Shown: in pieces, positions 1 to 12,592 of the stretch | Position numbering within the stretch: the stretch's first letter is position 1 | Layout of the letters: each line of letters starts with the position of its first letter | DNA from: Earliella scabrosa | Lineage: Eukaryota; Basidiomycota; Agaricomycetes; Polyporales; Polyporaceae | Assembly (NCBI GenBank): GCA_022605405.1 | Contig: JABYQQ010000009.1 | Location: 1,550,001-1,614,000, forward strand | DNA length: 64,000 nucleotides | Direction of reading: 5' to 3' | Notes under the pieces: model-generated | The model's database searches: none | The model's input: the letters and a program-made list of their open reading frames with translations, nothing else | Told to the model about the DNA's origin: nothing | Program-made: the position numbers and the translations under genes

Positions 1-516
1 CCTCTCGAGAACCATGACCCGATGCTCACCGTCCCGCGACAGCCCTCAACGATCCAGGGCTCCGCAATGGCAGTCGAAGACGGCGCCGTCCTCGCGAAAC
101 TCTTCTCGCATCTCTCAGAAGAACGCCAGATCGAGAGCTTCCTCTACGCCTTCCAGGAGCTGCGGCAAGAGCGCGTGCGCGCGGTCCGGTCCGGGGAGTT
201 CGCGAGCGTCTTCTTCATGACCGCGGACGGGCCGGAGGCGGAGCAGCGCGACGCGTCGATGCGCGCCAAGGCTGCGAATGGCAAGAACGTGCTCGACGGC
301 GAGGGCGGCGTCGAGAGCGTGTGGGAGGAGTACCGCATTATATTTGGGTACGACTGTGAGGACGAGGCGGACGACTGGTGGGTCCAGTGGGGCATGTTGC
401 GGGAGCGCGCCCGGGCGGACTCGCTGGGGATGGGCGAGAGCGTGCCGTCGCTCGTGGATTTCTCCGCTGCGATGACCACCGTACAGGTCATCGCCACAAC
501 TACTGAGGAGGACTGA
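1..516 (+). CDS. FAD-dependent monooxygenase, C-terminal end (partial)
   Basis: The frame is open from base 1 and ends at the TGA at 514-516, so only the last ~171 residues are present. The segment GSAMAVEDGAVL matches the helix after the GD motif of class A flavoprotein monooxygenases (salicylate hydroxylase-like; usual form QGxAMAVEDAAVL), which contacts FAD. The following helical region (ELRQERVRAVR) and a Trp-rich C-terminus also fit this group. The Rossmann GxGxxG and the GD motif lie outside the window. These enzymes hydroxylate aromatic compounds with NAD(P)H and O2; the substrate cannot be read here. The family call is fairly safe, the subfamily is not. Confidence 0.75.
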   Translation, partial: PLENHDPMLTVPRQPSTIQGSAMAVEDGAVLAKLFSHLSEERQIESFLYAFQELRQERVRAVRSGEFASVFFMTADGPEAEQRDASMRAKAANGKNVLDGEGGVESVWEEYRIIFGYDCEDEADDWWVQWGMLRERARADSLGMGESVPSLVDFSAAMTTVQVIATTTEED

Positions 517-1270
517 TGTCACCCTCATCATACCTCTTTGTGTTTCTCTTCTCTCTGCGTTGCGCTCAGCGCGCGACGTGCTTTCGATCGTGATACCCTG
601 GCCATTGCTCTCGTGCTATCGTACAACTGTAGCTACACACATAGTTTTCTACTCTCCCCATCGCACACTCATTCCCCCATCTCCACACACACAATCGTTA
701 TAGAGCTCCTAGCACGCTACATACTGTACTGTACCATCACTATGGGTAGGGATCTCCTCGGACTTCGTAGGATACATCTGGGCACCTACTATGGAAATGC
801 ATGCGCGTTCCTTCATTCTCTCTCAACTGGCAGGCAACTGGGTAAGGTTGAACGTTTGAACGCCAACCTTGCATTGATGGGGCGCGAGCCTGGCGGGTGT
901 CTTGACGCGCTCGCCTGACTTGCAGGCGCGTCAGAATTTCCCAGGGTCTGCGAACGTAGGCGTTTGTTTGCATCACTTTGGCCGTGTAGGCGGACGTGAG
1001 TGCGCGCGGGGATGGCGGTCGCCCACATCGGAACGCCGTCGTCGAGCAATCGTCGGGCTTTGTGGGCGCACGCATCCCGCCCCCCGATTGCCTCGCGGAT
1101 TGCTATCCAATTGCCACTCTCGAGCCGTATATATCCCTGCTTGTAGTCCGCCATGGATTCCTCACTTCCGCTCATCGCCTCTCTCAGCCTCGAGCCTTCA
1201 GCTGTCTTCTTAGACACTCACCAGTAACGCCAGCAAGATCCTCGCCTTTAGCGCACCCCTACCTATCATC
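517..1270. other. Intergenic region, monooxygenase 3' end to two-TM gene
   Basis: About 750 bp without a supported gene. The first half is CT-rich 3' flank of the monooxygenase gene. The second half carries the likely promoter of the gene starting at 1271. Short open frames here show no family similarity. Confidence 0.6.
1107..1134 (+). promoter_or_regulatory. Putative CCAAT box and TATA element
   Basis: CCAAT at 1107-1111 is followed by TATATAT at 1128-1134, about 137 bp upstream of the ATG at 1271. The order and spacing fit a core promoter with a leader of roughly 100 nt. This is assigned by motif only. Confidence 0.4.
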
Positions 1271-1945
1271 ATGTCTTCCCCCGTTGCTTCTTCCTCTACT
1301 GCGCGCCCTACCTTCTTCGGTCTTTTCGACCGCCCGGCTACGCCTGAACGCGACATCGAGGCTCAGCTCGCTACCCCTACCCCCGCGCTCACCCATGCGC
1401 CCCGTGCCCAACGCGCTTCGGTCGACGCAGACGCTACGGACGCGGTCGACGCCTTCTTCGGCGTGTCCCGCCCCTCGGGCTCGCGCCGCACCCTCAGCCT
1501 CACTGGCACCGGCGACAGCCGCCACGATGACGTCCGGCAATCCACCGTCGCAGACTCCGAGGTCCCTCCATCCTACGAGGACTCGCTCGAGCCTCCGGAG
1601 TACACGCAGGTCTCGGACCAGCCCACTTTGGCGATGTACCTCTTCAAGTTTGGCTTCCGTGAGTCTTCTCTTCTACTGTCAGTGCATGTGCGGTGTGTTG
1701 ACATGCTTTGTGTTGCGTCAGTGTTCCCCCTCTTCTGGGCTGCAGGAGCTCTCATTCTACTCTCCCCACTCCGCGCTCCTGAGGACTGGGAGGCTTCCAA
1801 GCCGGAGTACGAGCGTCAGGAGCTCATCGAGTCTATGCGTCGCACTGAGCTCAAGTGGGCCAAGCGGTGCTTGTACGCTCTCATCGTCGCCATCCTCCTC
1901 ATCGCCGTTATCGTGCTCGGCGTGGTCTTCGCCGTCCGCTCATGA
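1271..1945 (+). CDS. Small two-TM protein with PPxY motifs
   Basis: Two exons, 1271-1658 and 1722-1945; the 63-nt intron 1659-1721 has a GTGAGT donor and a TCAG acceptor. Removing it joins FKFGF to LFPLFW and gives a clean first membrane segment (LFPLFWAAGALILL). A second segment near the C-terminus (LYALIVAILLIAVIVLGVVF) is nearly terminal. The N-terminal ~100 residues are Ser/Thr/Pro-rich and include PPSYEDS and PPEY, which match the PPxY motif bound by WW domains of Rsp5/Nedd4 ubiquitin ligases. It resembles small conserved fungal membrane proteins of unknown function; a role as ligase adaptor or substrate is inference. The intron is a multiple of three and has no stop, so an unspliced mRNA would still encode a protein. 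Confidence 0.7.
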   Translation: MSSPVASSSTARPTFFGLFDRPATPERDIEAQLATPTPALTHAPRAQRASVDADATDAVDAFFGVSRPSGSRRTLSLTGTGDSRHDDVRQSTVADSEVPPSYEDSLEPPEYTQVSDQPTLAMYLFKFGFRESSLLLSVHVRCVDMLCVASVFPLFWAAGALILLSPLRAPEDWEASKPEYERQELIESMRRTELKWAKRCLYALIVAILLIAVIVLGVVFAVRS

Positions 1946-3547
1946 AAGCCATGCCCCTCCCTTCAATCCCGACCAACACCACTGCCCTCCGCGACCCCCT
2001 TATTCATGATCCCACGACACCACGCTTTGCAAGAGCTCACGATTCACCTCTCTTTGCCGTTCCTCGTTCCTCTACTTGCACCCCCGAGTCGTGCCGCACT
2101 CTGGCTACACACCACCCTCCTTGAAGCACTGGGCTGTGCCCCCAAGACGTTCTCAAGTCCTTCGTTCCCTATCATTATCACTTTGTATCGTTATGTTGCT
2201 GTATCAATACGATTACGAAATGCATGTCATGAGCTCAAAGCAGTTTCCATTTCCATGGAGAAGGTCGGTGGGGAAACCGGTTTCTGACGTGAATGGCCCA
2301 TGGTGAGTCTGGAACTAAGACGCGGAGTCAATGCTGCCATATGCATCCACGTCGGAAGAGTCGCTAGCTAGCCACTTGGTAGATCCTCTAACTGATCACG
2401 CTGAATCATATGAACCGTACTATCCTCGTCCGTTCGTCCACAGTGGCCGGACCACGCAGTCTTGCACGGTGTCTCTAAGGACGCGCAAAGCTGCTGCTAG
2501 AATCCCTGTACTGGGACATCGCTCTTTGGCGGATGGGTCAGATATACCCCCTTGCACGGACCCTCGGTCAGGATCCGAACCCAAAGCAGGACGGTGCAAC
2601 TCAACGATCCTGACGAGGAACTGTCGACGTCGCTCCGTCGGACTGGCACATCCTCGCTACTGAACGTGCGCACGACCCCAAGGACCGTGCCCGGAGTAGC
2701 ACATTCGTGGGGCGTGTTCGAACTCCTTGACTACTCTTGCGCGTCTGTGTTTGGAAGCAAGAAGGGCGGACGAGACCATAAATGAGGATTGCGGGCCTTG
2801 GGGGCGAGACGATGGCGAGGAGACCATTAACAACAGTGGTGACAGCTGCGAGGATGGCGATAAAGACGGAGGGTGAGGACGCCGATGCAGGCAAGCAGCA
2901 GACATATGACCGCGATTCCATCTTGGCAGGGTTTGCTCAACTCCAGCTGGTGAACTTCGTGACTGATGAACTCAAATACTTCTACGCATACGGTACGTAG
3001 GGCACCCAATGCCATACGCCATGACGTAGAACCTGAAGCCGAACGTCTGCCGACACGCAGCCCGAGCGGCTTGTGGGGTCACTGGGGAGCGTTGAACGGC
3101 GTTGCGCACGACAAGAGAGCGTCGAATTCTGGGCGCGCCCTAGTGCGGTGATGATGTTCCTTCGTGAGTTGTGCACGCTTCATGCGAGCGTGTTGGGTAC
3201 ATACCGGTAACAACCGTGGATAATGGACTTTACAAGCAGTCAGGATGGTGTGAAGTGTCGTCTGTCACTAATGTTCACCTGCACTCTCTAGAGATAGTCC
3301 GATGAATGTAGCAGACAGTAGGGAAACGTCATGGAGGAAGTGTAGAAGGCATCGCGAGGTATGTGTACGTACTCGATGCGGCGCGATCTGGCGCGATGGG
3401 CGTCTACAAGCCGAGACGTCATCGCTTTGAGCGCAGTGGTCGCGACTCCGAGTCTGCGTCCGCATAAGTATACGTATCCGTGCCTCTCTCCACCTGCCCG
3501 TCATCGTCTCCCGCTCTCTATGTTTGGCTGTTCCGCTATTCTAGAAC
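1946..3547. other. 1.6-kb region without a supported gene
   Basis: Between the two-TM gene and phospholipase D. Minus-strand frames at 2601-2921 and 2827-3015 contain short hydrophobic stretches (for example VFIAILAAVTTVV) that could be relics or exons of a membrane protein. They overlap in different frames and could not be joined by credible splice sites. The last ~200 bp are the likely phospholipase D promoter. Confidence 0.5.
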
Positions 3548-6500
3548 ATGGCGTCGCTAGCTAAACCCCCGCAGAACCTCTACGACGTGGTGAAACACGC
3601 CATCGCCGAACACGCACACGAGCGCGCCTCAGAAGAGGAACAACATCCCTCGACCCCACCACTCGCCCAACCGCCTGTAGTGCGTCGCGCATCTGCATGA
3701 CTGGTACCGGGCGACTTATGCGAACCTGCTCAGGATGACCCCGCCTCTTACAGTCGCAAACGGAACCAGGACGAACAAGTGGCTGATGAGAGGCCGTGGA
3801 AGGATGACGCACACAAGGAGCATGACGAGGCTATGCGTCTTGAGAGACGAAAAGAGGTGCGCGGCCATGAATCTCGTATCATCTGGTGGGCTTCTCATGC
3901 GGATCGCAGAAGAGGCCTGATTATGGCCGGCAGAGTGGAGAGCGCGCCTCCCAGGAAGGGACGACAGTACCGGGCAGACGACGTGAGGTACGCATAGACA
4001 GCTCATCATTTCATTCTGCAAAGAGCTACGCGTACAGCGACGCTATGCTCGTAACAGTCACGCTGGCACAACTTCCACGTCCCTGCCATCTTCGTGAATA
4101 TGCGACTAGCGCACCGTTGTCTAGTGAGCTCATGCTTACAACCTATCCAGGCTGAGACAGACCGACCGGGTGACGGTTCGCCCGCTTCCCCTACCTCCAA
4201 ACAATCGTTTCCTGCATCGAAGAGCTCAGCGGACGGCCATAAATCACCTTCACGTCGCGGCCTTTCCATTTCCACATATCGCTCTCCCCCTCCAGGAACG
4301 CCTCAGCATAGGACGGGCCCTCCTCGCTCCATCTCATACAATTACTCCATCTCCAGTGCACACGGCCATGGATTCTCACCGACGCAGTCCAGACAAGGCA
4401 GCTCCCACGTAGACTCGCATATAGACGAGGATCCGGACAGAGTGTTCGACTTCCCTGCGGTATCGTCCCCCTTCCGAGGTGCGCTCGAGTACGAAGATCC
4501 AGAGCAACGGGAGCGAGAGCGATCCATCGCGGAGCGGAAGCACAAGCGGCGCGAGAGCTACTTCCACGACGTGCCGTTGGCCTTGAACCCGAAGAAATGG
4601 TTGACCGAATCACCTAGGGAGACACCCCGCGAGGAGCTCCCTCAGTTCGACTTTTCGCCAGCCGCACGGACAGACAGCGGACATCGGACAGAAGGTGATC
4701 ACGAGCCTGCGTCAGGTCCGTCGGGCACGTCATCGCCCCAACTACCCCAGCCTCCCCGTCTACAGCACTCGCGCTCGATGCCACACATGCAACGCGAAGG
4801 CGAGGCGCGTACCCCGAGTACGCCCAGATGGGGCAGGATTCGCTCCCTGTTGCCGCACATAGCAGGACAGTCGAAGGCCCACCAACCTACCCATTCGGCT
4901 GTGGCACCTGCCAACGTCAATATCACTGACGAGCTCATGGCCGGCGGTCTCGCGACGTTGATGTTGCGTATGTGGTTTGAGCGCGACGAGCGGGGCCACC
5001 GACGGGTACCAGCGTTGTTCCACCGTCTGCGCATCCGCGTGAGCGACAGTCTACACCCACTCCACGGCAACAAGGCCGTCTTCCGGATCGAGTGCGAGTA
5101 CGCGAACGGTGCGGTGCGATGGGTTGTATATCGCCAACTGCGCGAGTTCCTCTCTTTGCATACACACTACACAATATCTAATGCATATAGTCGTAATCTG
5201 GAAACTCTGCCCGAGTTCCCGTTAACTAGTAGGTTCTACGTTGGACATTTCAGTGAGGTCATAGATGCTCATCGTCTTCCAGCTTTGCCGTACTTCAAGT
5301 TCCTCAAGGAACGGGGTAATGATGTCGGGCGAGCCGACTTTGCCAGATTGCAGCGCGAGACATTGGAGAACTACCTCATTGGTCTCATTCGCGCGGTCGT
5401 ACGTGAATTCGTGATAGTTCAGTCCGGGATACATAGCTAACGGGTGGGTGTGCAGATGTTCCATCCTGCTGTGAACCGCCTCTCAAGCTTCCTCGAATTC
5501 GGTGCGCTGACAATTGCGCTCGCACAATCTGGAGGCGCACAATACAAGGCTGGTTTCCTCCGACTGGAGGGAGTATCTCCGAAGGGAGGGTTCGGGCGGA
5601 AGGCCGCTGGCTGGCGCGAGAAGAAGAAACAACGCTGGTGCGCAGTACGAGAAAGCTACCTTGTCGCCATGGAGGAGATGGGAGAGGTACGCTGTCTTAT
5701 ATTGCGCGGGTACCGCATGCATTGACGTCTGTGCCACAGCTAACTGTATGGGACGTCTTTCTGATCGACCAAGACTTTGCGATCGAACGGCCAACACGCT
5801 ACTATCGTCAAGGTCTCCACCTCCTCCATCTCGACGGACATGAGGACGAGCCGGAGAAAGAAGAGGCGATCATGGGCAACGGGCAGGAGAAGGGCAAGGT
5901 GGAGATTCAGGAGCCACGGAAACGCGTTACTTCCACCGTGGGGTCCATCAAGAGCTCGATCTCGAAATTCTTGCATGTCGGATCCCACAGGCACCACCCT
6001 GCGCACGGCCGACACAGCACATCAGTCAACAACCTGACCGCGAATGGCGGGCCTGCGCCCAATCGCCGCTCGCAAGAAACCAGTTCTTCGGATGCATCCA
6101 GTAGCGTTTCAGGTTTGTCGACAAGGCCGCTCACACCTATGCTCGATCCGTCGACGAACACGAACCCCCTGGCGAATCATGATCCAGAGCATGGGCACGC
6201 AGCCGGCGACCCCTCGGAGGGCCAGAAGAAGGGGTCGCAGGACGTTTCAAAGCACGTGTTCTACGTCGTCAACTCGCAGACGCGACTCAAGTTGTACGCG
6301 AAGAACGAGCGACAGATGTTGCAGTGGATCGCGGCATTCGAGCGCGTCGCGAGGGAGAGCCACTATACGGGGAGGAACCGGTTCGACAGCTTCGCGCCGA
6401 TCAGGTTGAACGTCGCTGCACAGTGGCTGGTCGATGGGGTGAGCGGTGTCGTGCTATCGTGTTTGGATTGGTCCGTGCTGACTGCAGGATAGCGAGACTA

Positions 6501-9500
6501 CTTCTGGAACTTGTCCCGGGCGATCTTGCTCGCAAGAGAGGTCATTCAGATACATGATTGGTGGCTATCGCCAGGTACTGCGTCTTTCTCATTGTTGTAA
6601 GTGCGCTTGATTGATCTGACTTGTGTGTACAGAGCTGCAGATGCGTCGTCCGAATAAGGATAAGTACCGTCTTGACCGTCTCCTCGAGAAGAAGGCGAAA
6701 GAGGGCGTGAAGATCTATATCATACTCTAGTATGTTGTTCTATGCTCTTTCCATCGCGTGTTGGTCTGATACCGCGGCAGCCAAGAAGTATCGAGTCGGA
6801 CGACGCCCACGGACAGCAAGTGCGTAAATCCATGTCCACCCAACATGTTGGGGTGTATCCATCTGACTGTTGTGTTTACAGCTATGCTAAGCAGCGCTTG
6901 ACGTCGTTGCACCCGAACATCATGGTACAACGGTCGCCTTCTCACTTCCAGACCGGCACGTTCTATTGGGCCCATGTAGACACATTTCATCACCTCGTCC
7001 GGAAACATCGACTGACTGATGGTCATTGCAGCACGAGAAGCTTTGTGTCATCGACCAAGCAATCGCCTTCATGGGTGGTTTGGATCACTGTTTCGGACGG
7101 TATGTACACAATTATGCCATAGCTCGTGGATAGGGCTCACCATCAACTAGATGGGACACTCCCCAACACGTTCTCGTAGATGACCCCGAACCTGGTCCTG
7201 ACGGCACTGACTACGTCTGGCCTGGTGAGTTACTTGAAGTCGCTCGATCTTGGCCACTGAGCGAAGCGTACTGTGTGTAGGCAAAGACTACAGCAACCCC
7301 CGCGTGCAAGACTTCCATACACTCAACAAGCCTCACGAAGACATGTATGACAGGTCGAAAGTGCCGCGGATGCCATGGTGGGTCGACCAATATGATAGGC
7401 ACGCTTGTCTCCGCTAATCCACCTCGTACAGGCATGACGTCTCAATGCAGGTTGTCGGACAGCCTGCCCGTGATCTAGCGAGACACTTTGTCCAAAGGTG
7501 GAACCATTTGCTTCGTATCAAGGTTGGCGCGTTGGTCATCCTGTCACGACGAGTAAGCGCTAATGAATTGTCAGAACCACTCGCGTACGATGCCGTTCCT
7601 ACTTCCTCCTCCCGAGTTCAAGCCGGGGGAGTTGGCGGACATGGGTTTAACTGGGACGTGCGAGCTGCAAATCTGCCGTTCTGCTGGCCCTTGGTCAATG
7701 GGCACTCCGGACCGTATCGAGCATTCAATCCAGAATGCATACCTCAAGGGTGAGTGTTGTGATTCATACCCCATTCAACTCGAATTGACAGTGCTGGTCA
7801 TAGCGATCCAGTTGTCGGAACATTTCGTGTACATTGAGAACCAATTCTTCATAACTTCGTATGTTGTTTCATAATCCTCTGGTACTCTCGGGCCGGGTAC
7901 TGACACATGTGAAGGACGGTCGTGAACGAGGTCAAGATTGAGAACAGGATCGGCGATGCTATCGTTCATCGGATCATTCGCGCCCATCGGGAGGGGACTC
8001 CTTGGAAGTGCTGTATTGTGATCCCCCTTCTCCCAGGGTTTTCTTTCCCTGTGGATCATAGTGATGCCAGCGCTGTGAGTACCGCTTCTTCGATGAGATA
8101 GCCCATAATGCTTAGTTTGTACCCAGATCCGGATCATCCTCGAATGCCAGAACAGGACGATTTGTCGCGGCCCTAACTCGATCTTCGCGCGTCTGCGGAA
8201 GGAAGGCATCGATGTAGGTGATCTGGACTTCTTGCACATAGCAGTCACTGACTGAAAAGTTCAGCCCGACGATCACATCACCGTCTTCTCTCTTCGTAAC
8301 TGGGGCAAGCTGCGCGGCGACGTGCTGACTACTGAGCAAGTCTATATCCATGGCAAGGTTTGTGATCACTTATATGCGGATAGGATGGAGCTCTCATCCG
8401 GCGTGATCTAGGTTTGCATCGTGGATGATCGGCTGGCTATCATTGGTAGTGCGAACATCAATGAACGATCTCAGCGTGGAGACCGTGACTCCGAGATTGC
8501 TGCAGTTATCCGCGACACAGACATGCTCGACTGGTGGGTGCCTCCATAGCTCATTGTGCGCAATTGAGATACTCACCATACATAGCACGATGGCCGGCAA
8601 GCCCTTCAAAGTTGGTCGGTTTGCCCACACCCTTCGTGTGCGACTTATGCGAGAGCACCTCGGCGTCGACGTCGACAGTCTATATGAAGAGGATCTGATG
8701 GCTGCTGAACCCGCTCGCGAACCTCATGACCAGGAGCATTGGGATCCTGAAGCGGAGCAGGAGTTTGGCAAAGAGGGTGGGGTCACGCACATCGACAAAC
8801 ATGAACAACACAATGCTGCTGGGGCACTCATGCATGACACCCTCGACGGTGTCACTCAAGGCAGGCTACATATCCTCTCGGGGGTTCTCCTAGCTCATCG
8901 TTCCCTCTTGCAGCTCTTCACGGGACTGGGGCTATGGGCGCCACGGACGTCACGAAGCTTATGCACAAAGCAGGGGTCGCCAGCAAGGATGCCGAAGCAA
9001 CGGCGGGTGAGCAGTACTTGGACGAGGAGCGCAAGATGTACTCGCGCGATGGAGAGAAGCAACCCGGGTTCGCCAGCTCAGTTGTACCAACCCTCGAGGA
9101 GAAGATCGTCGCGGAGAAGCGTCCGAGGCAGCCTGCAGTAGGGACGCCAATCGCGGAAGAATTGGAGGAGTCTGCGCCTCAGCCCAACGGTCATGCTCAG
9201 AATGGCGATGCAACAAAGGGCGCGAATGGGTCGGCCGTGCAGGCGGGTTCCGCTGAAGCGAAAGAGCCCCATCAGGCGCGACTCGAGAATGGGGAGCTGT
9301 ATGGCGCTCCTGCGGATGCGTCTGTCGATGTCAAACACGATGACCAACCTCCTCATGCGCGGTCCGGCAAGAACGATGCGGACGAAGAGGAGGAGAAGGC
9401 GCCCGGCGCTCGCAGTATGCTACGCAAGCATCTCACTGCGAAGCTTGGAAACAAGCAATGGCAGCTGCCGACCCCGACACCCCATGTCGACCCATATGGC

Positions 9501-10307
9501 TTCGAAGATCCCATCGCGGACGCTTTCTGGAAGGACGTCTGGGTTGCCTCTGCGGTTCACAACGTCGGTACCGATGTTCGATGATACGATTGCATTGCGA
9601 TCACTAACGCCGACCGTGACATAGACTGAGATCTTCCGCAAGGTCTTCCACGCCATCCCTGACGACCTCGTCACGACATGGAAGCAGTACAAGGAGTTTG
9701 TTGTCCACCATGAACGTCTCAATAAGCCGGTCAGTGCACGTTACTCCTAGTGTGCCGACATGCGTCTAACGTCCTAATCAGGCGAAGGACCACGATCCAT
9801 CGGAGCCACCTCTTGCTCGTATGCCTTCAGAAGCCGCAGATCAGGATGCGCCGGGACAGGCGCGAGTCGCCGACCACCACGCGAATGCCTCACAGGACGC
9901 CTTGGCACGGGAGAGGGAGCACGCTGACGATGAGGACGCTCGCACTCAGGCCAGCCCTCTGCCTCCTGACAGTCCCGCGCCACAGAAGGACAAGGAGAAA
10001 GAGAAGCGATCGGCTTCGAAAGGCCCAAAGCCATTCGACCAGAGCGAGAGGGAGGAGATGGAGAGCTTGCTCCGCGAGCTTCGCGGTCACCTAGGTCTGT
10101 GATCCTACAACCGCCCTTGTATCACGATCGTTTGGACTGAAACACGTTGCAGTGCTGTATCCCACTCGCTTCCTGGAGGGCGAGGATGTCTCAAACAACT
10201 TCCTGTTCTCCTCCGATCGGTGAGCCGTATGTCGCGTTGCTTGTGAACCATGTCGCTAACTCTCGGATGCAATATGTAGGCTGCTGCCGCTGCCGATCTA
10301 CGACTAG
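3548..10307 (+). CDS. SPO14: Phospholipase D1 (PX-PH-HKD-HKD), SPO14-type
   Basis: Phosphatidylcholine-hydrolysing phospholipase D, which makes phosphatidic acid for membrane traffic and sporulation. I reconstruct 25 exons coding about 1772 residues: 3548-3679, 3734-3982, 4151-5398, 5456-5686, 5740-6438, 6493-6574, 6633-6729, 6781-6819, 6882-6975, 7032-7099, 7151-7224, 7281-7377, 7432-7522, 7575-7749, 7804-7858, 7915-8074, 8127-8213, 8265-8357, 8412-8533, 8586-8848, 8914-9563, 9625-9729, 9782-10094, 10153-10219, 10280-10307. A disordered N-terminus precedes a PX domain (~380-545) and a PH domain interrupted by a long insert. The first HKD motif is HEKLCVID (H958, K960, D965) and the second is HGKVCIVD (H1255, K1257, D1262), followed by GSANINERS. 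All catalytic residues are present. The start gives an uninterrupted frame into exon 2. The 168-nt second intron is unusually long and might hide a small exon. Confidence 0.95.
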
Positions 10308-10627
10308 ATATACCCTACAACTAATAGTTAGTTTTATTTGCTCTTGGACTGTCATTCCAGTTTCCTCGTCTCTTCTTCATGTACCTCAAGAACTTCGGAC
10401 GATATCGACGTAGTGCACTAGGGCGATGCATGCAATTCTCGGACAAGCTTGATTTGGCGCTAGCCGGTCTTAGCCTTTTGTCACTCACTGTCCATGGAGT
10501 ACAAGTAAGTATGACCCTCAGCACCAGATGATTCCCATGGGCGGCTGTTCATTCGTCACGATCCGGATCCCTCCTCGTACCGCCATCTACCCCGACTACG
10601 TACTTCACAACCTCGCTCGTCTTAGAC
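10308..10627. other. Intergenic region, phospholipase D to F-box gene A
   Basis: 320 bp holding the phospholipase D 3' flank and the promoter of the next gene on the same strand. No further gene or clear motif seen. Confidence 0.5.
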
Positions 10628-12592
10628 ATGTCAGAACAAGAGATCGATGAGGCGGCCCTTCGTATCGAAGCAGAAGGGTACGTTAATGCGTTGCGATCGT
10701 TCATGCTCAACAACATGTCGCAAATGAGGCGAGTATACTGGCAGTTCCTACTTGCAGGCCTCATCCGCTGACGCTGGTCACTCACCTTGTTCAGGGCTCA
10801 TGACGTGAGTTGGACAATGCCAGACTGCATTCGGTCGACTAACGTCGGGTGGATACTACAGCTACTCAGTCTCTGCGGAGAAATCACCACGGTCCGCCAG
10901 GCGATGCTCGGTCGAATCAATGCTCTCGCTCCAATCAACCGTTCCCCAGTAGAAGTACTTACCCAGATCCTTGCACACCTAATCCAACACCCTTTCGAAT
11001 CGTGCCCGGTAGACTACTTCAGGATCATCGATTCCCGCTCCCTTATTGTGGCCAGTCAAGTTTGTCGTACCTGGCGGGCAATCGCCTTGGCCACACCGGC
11101 CTTATGGACGATCCTCGATAGCCGCTGGCCCCTTGCCCTCATCAAAGTCTTTCTGCAGCGATCACAGTCCATGCCTCTGTCCCTCGTCGTTCGTCAAGAG
11201 CAAAGCCGCCATGCAGTGCCCCTGAATCTCTCGAATTTCGAGCTCCATGCCAACAGGCTGATTGCCACCCTGAATTCGCTGGTGGGGCGTTGTGGCTCAA
11301 GTCTCCGAAGACTGGATTTAGATATTCGGGAGGGGGTAGAGCCTACGCGACCGGCTCATACCTACCTTCAGTTCTCTGCTCCTCTCTTGGAATGCTTCAC
11401 CTTGGTGAGCGACTCCTCGCGCCCCATGGATCCCGAGAGGCTGCCAATCATCTTCAATCAATGTGTCTCCTCCCTGAAGGCGATCGCGCTATACCCAGTG
11501 ACCTCTTGGATCCCGGGCGAGTCGTTTCCACGACTCACCCATCTGTACCTGCAATTCTCCCATACCTCTACTTGGAACATCGCAGCGGATCTCATGCACA
11601 TGCTGTCGTCCGCTCCAGCGTTACGGTTTCTACAAATGTCCTGCGTGGATGCACTACAACCAACGTTCGAAGGCCGTCCAATCCCCCTCCCTTCGCTCCG
11701 CAACCTATGCATCACTGGCACATCCCTCACCGTTGCCCTCAATACCCTCGAGCACTTCGAGTATCCTGCAGATGCGGTTGTGCATGTCACCCATGCGATC
11801 GGCGGGGTAAATGCTACGCCTGAGGTAGAACTCCCCAACGTCAAACTACCCGCGTTATGCAGCCGGATGGAGATATACATCTCAATGCCCGTCCTGCGTC
11901 TGATGGCGCAAGGATCTCGTCAAGGGGCCCTGGGAATCTCATGCTCATTTTTTCAGCCCGAGTACTGGGCCCCAATTCTACGGCTGTCGTCGCTGCATAC
12001 GATGCACTCACTATCTTCCATCACGACCTTGCATCTACGCATCAGTCCTCAGGTCATATTGACCGACCTTCTTCCTTACACCCCACACCTCATCGAACTC
12101 GCCGTGCGCTTCGGAGACGAGGATAGTAGCGAAGTTCCGATCCCGGTTCTCGGGTTGGGATTGGCTCTAGTCCTAGCACGACCCACCGAGCCTCAACATG
12201 CCCTGTACTCTCTGCTCGCTGGCGGGGAGGGCTGGCCTATGACGTGTCCGGAGCTTCAAGTGTTGAGCTTGGAAGGGGGGCTTTCGACATTGCAGCCCTA
12301 CTACCTGATCAGAGTCGCTTCAGCTCGAGCGGACGCTGGCTGTCCAATCCGATGGCTATCCATACGAACGATGGTTGGACGTTGGGACTCTGATGTATAT
12401 CTCAGGAACCACGAAAACCTGAAGGAGCTGCTGACTGCCAACATACAAGCATTCATCGCCGTCATCGACATTGGTCGATCCGGAGAGGACGACGATGTTT
12501 GTCAGTTTACGATGGAGGGAATGGGGGTGGATCCCGAACTGGAGAAGTACTGGACACTTCCTAGGATGGACCGACCGTCCTATACAGTGTGA
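10628..12592 (+). CDS. F-box-like protein A
   Basis: Three exons, 10628-10728, 10795-10804 (only 10 nt) and 10862-12592, coding about 613 residues. Intron 1 has a GC donor (AG|GCGAGT). The predicted start MSEQEIDEAAL leads into a conserved LRSFMLNNM segment. The F-box-like motif follows: INRSPVEVLTQILAHL, then VCRTWRAIALATPALWTIL, as in the large F-box families of Agaricomycetes. The remainder holds irregular leucine-rich stretches ending FTMEGMGVDPELEKYWTL. F-box proteins recruit substrates to SCF (Skp1-cullin-F-box) ubiquitin ligases; the target is unknown. The gene at 53142-55092 is a paralogue with the same exon layout. The microexon is supported because omitting it shifts the frame and because the paralogue has one of identical length and phase. 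Confidence 0.85.
10729..10794 (+). other. GC-AG intron 1 of F-box gene A
   Basis: Donor AG|GCGAGT and acceptor TTCAG. The nearby GT (GTATAC at 10734) would leave the wrong phase for the 10-nt exon and the main exon, so the GC donor is the only choice that keeps the frame aligned with the paralogue. Confidence 0.65.
10795..10804 (+). other. 10-nt microexon of F-box gene A
   Basis: GGCTCATGAC, flanked by an upstream AG and a GTGAGT donor. It is spliced in with phase 2 on entry and 0 on exit, giving R-A-H-D before LLSLC. The paralogue at 53325-53334 has CCGCGATGAC in the same place with the same phases. Confidence 0.7.

Noticed and set aside
2565..2730. B-box-like sequences (GGTTCGGATCC on the minus strand; GTTCGAACTCC on the plus strand)
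   Set aside because: No matching A box, acceptor stem or anticodon arm could be folded around them, so no tRNA is called.
2601..3015. Overlapping hydrophobic minus-strand frames
   Set aside because: They lie in different frames over the same DNA and no splice sites connect them. Could be a relic, not supported as a gene.
3548..3712. Short 54-codon frame starting [10 protein letters not shown] as a separate small gene
   Set aside because: A GTGCGT donor at 3680 and an acceptor at 3733 join it in phase to the next exon of phospholipase D; it is the first exon.
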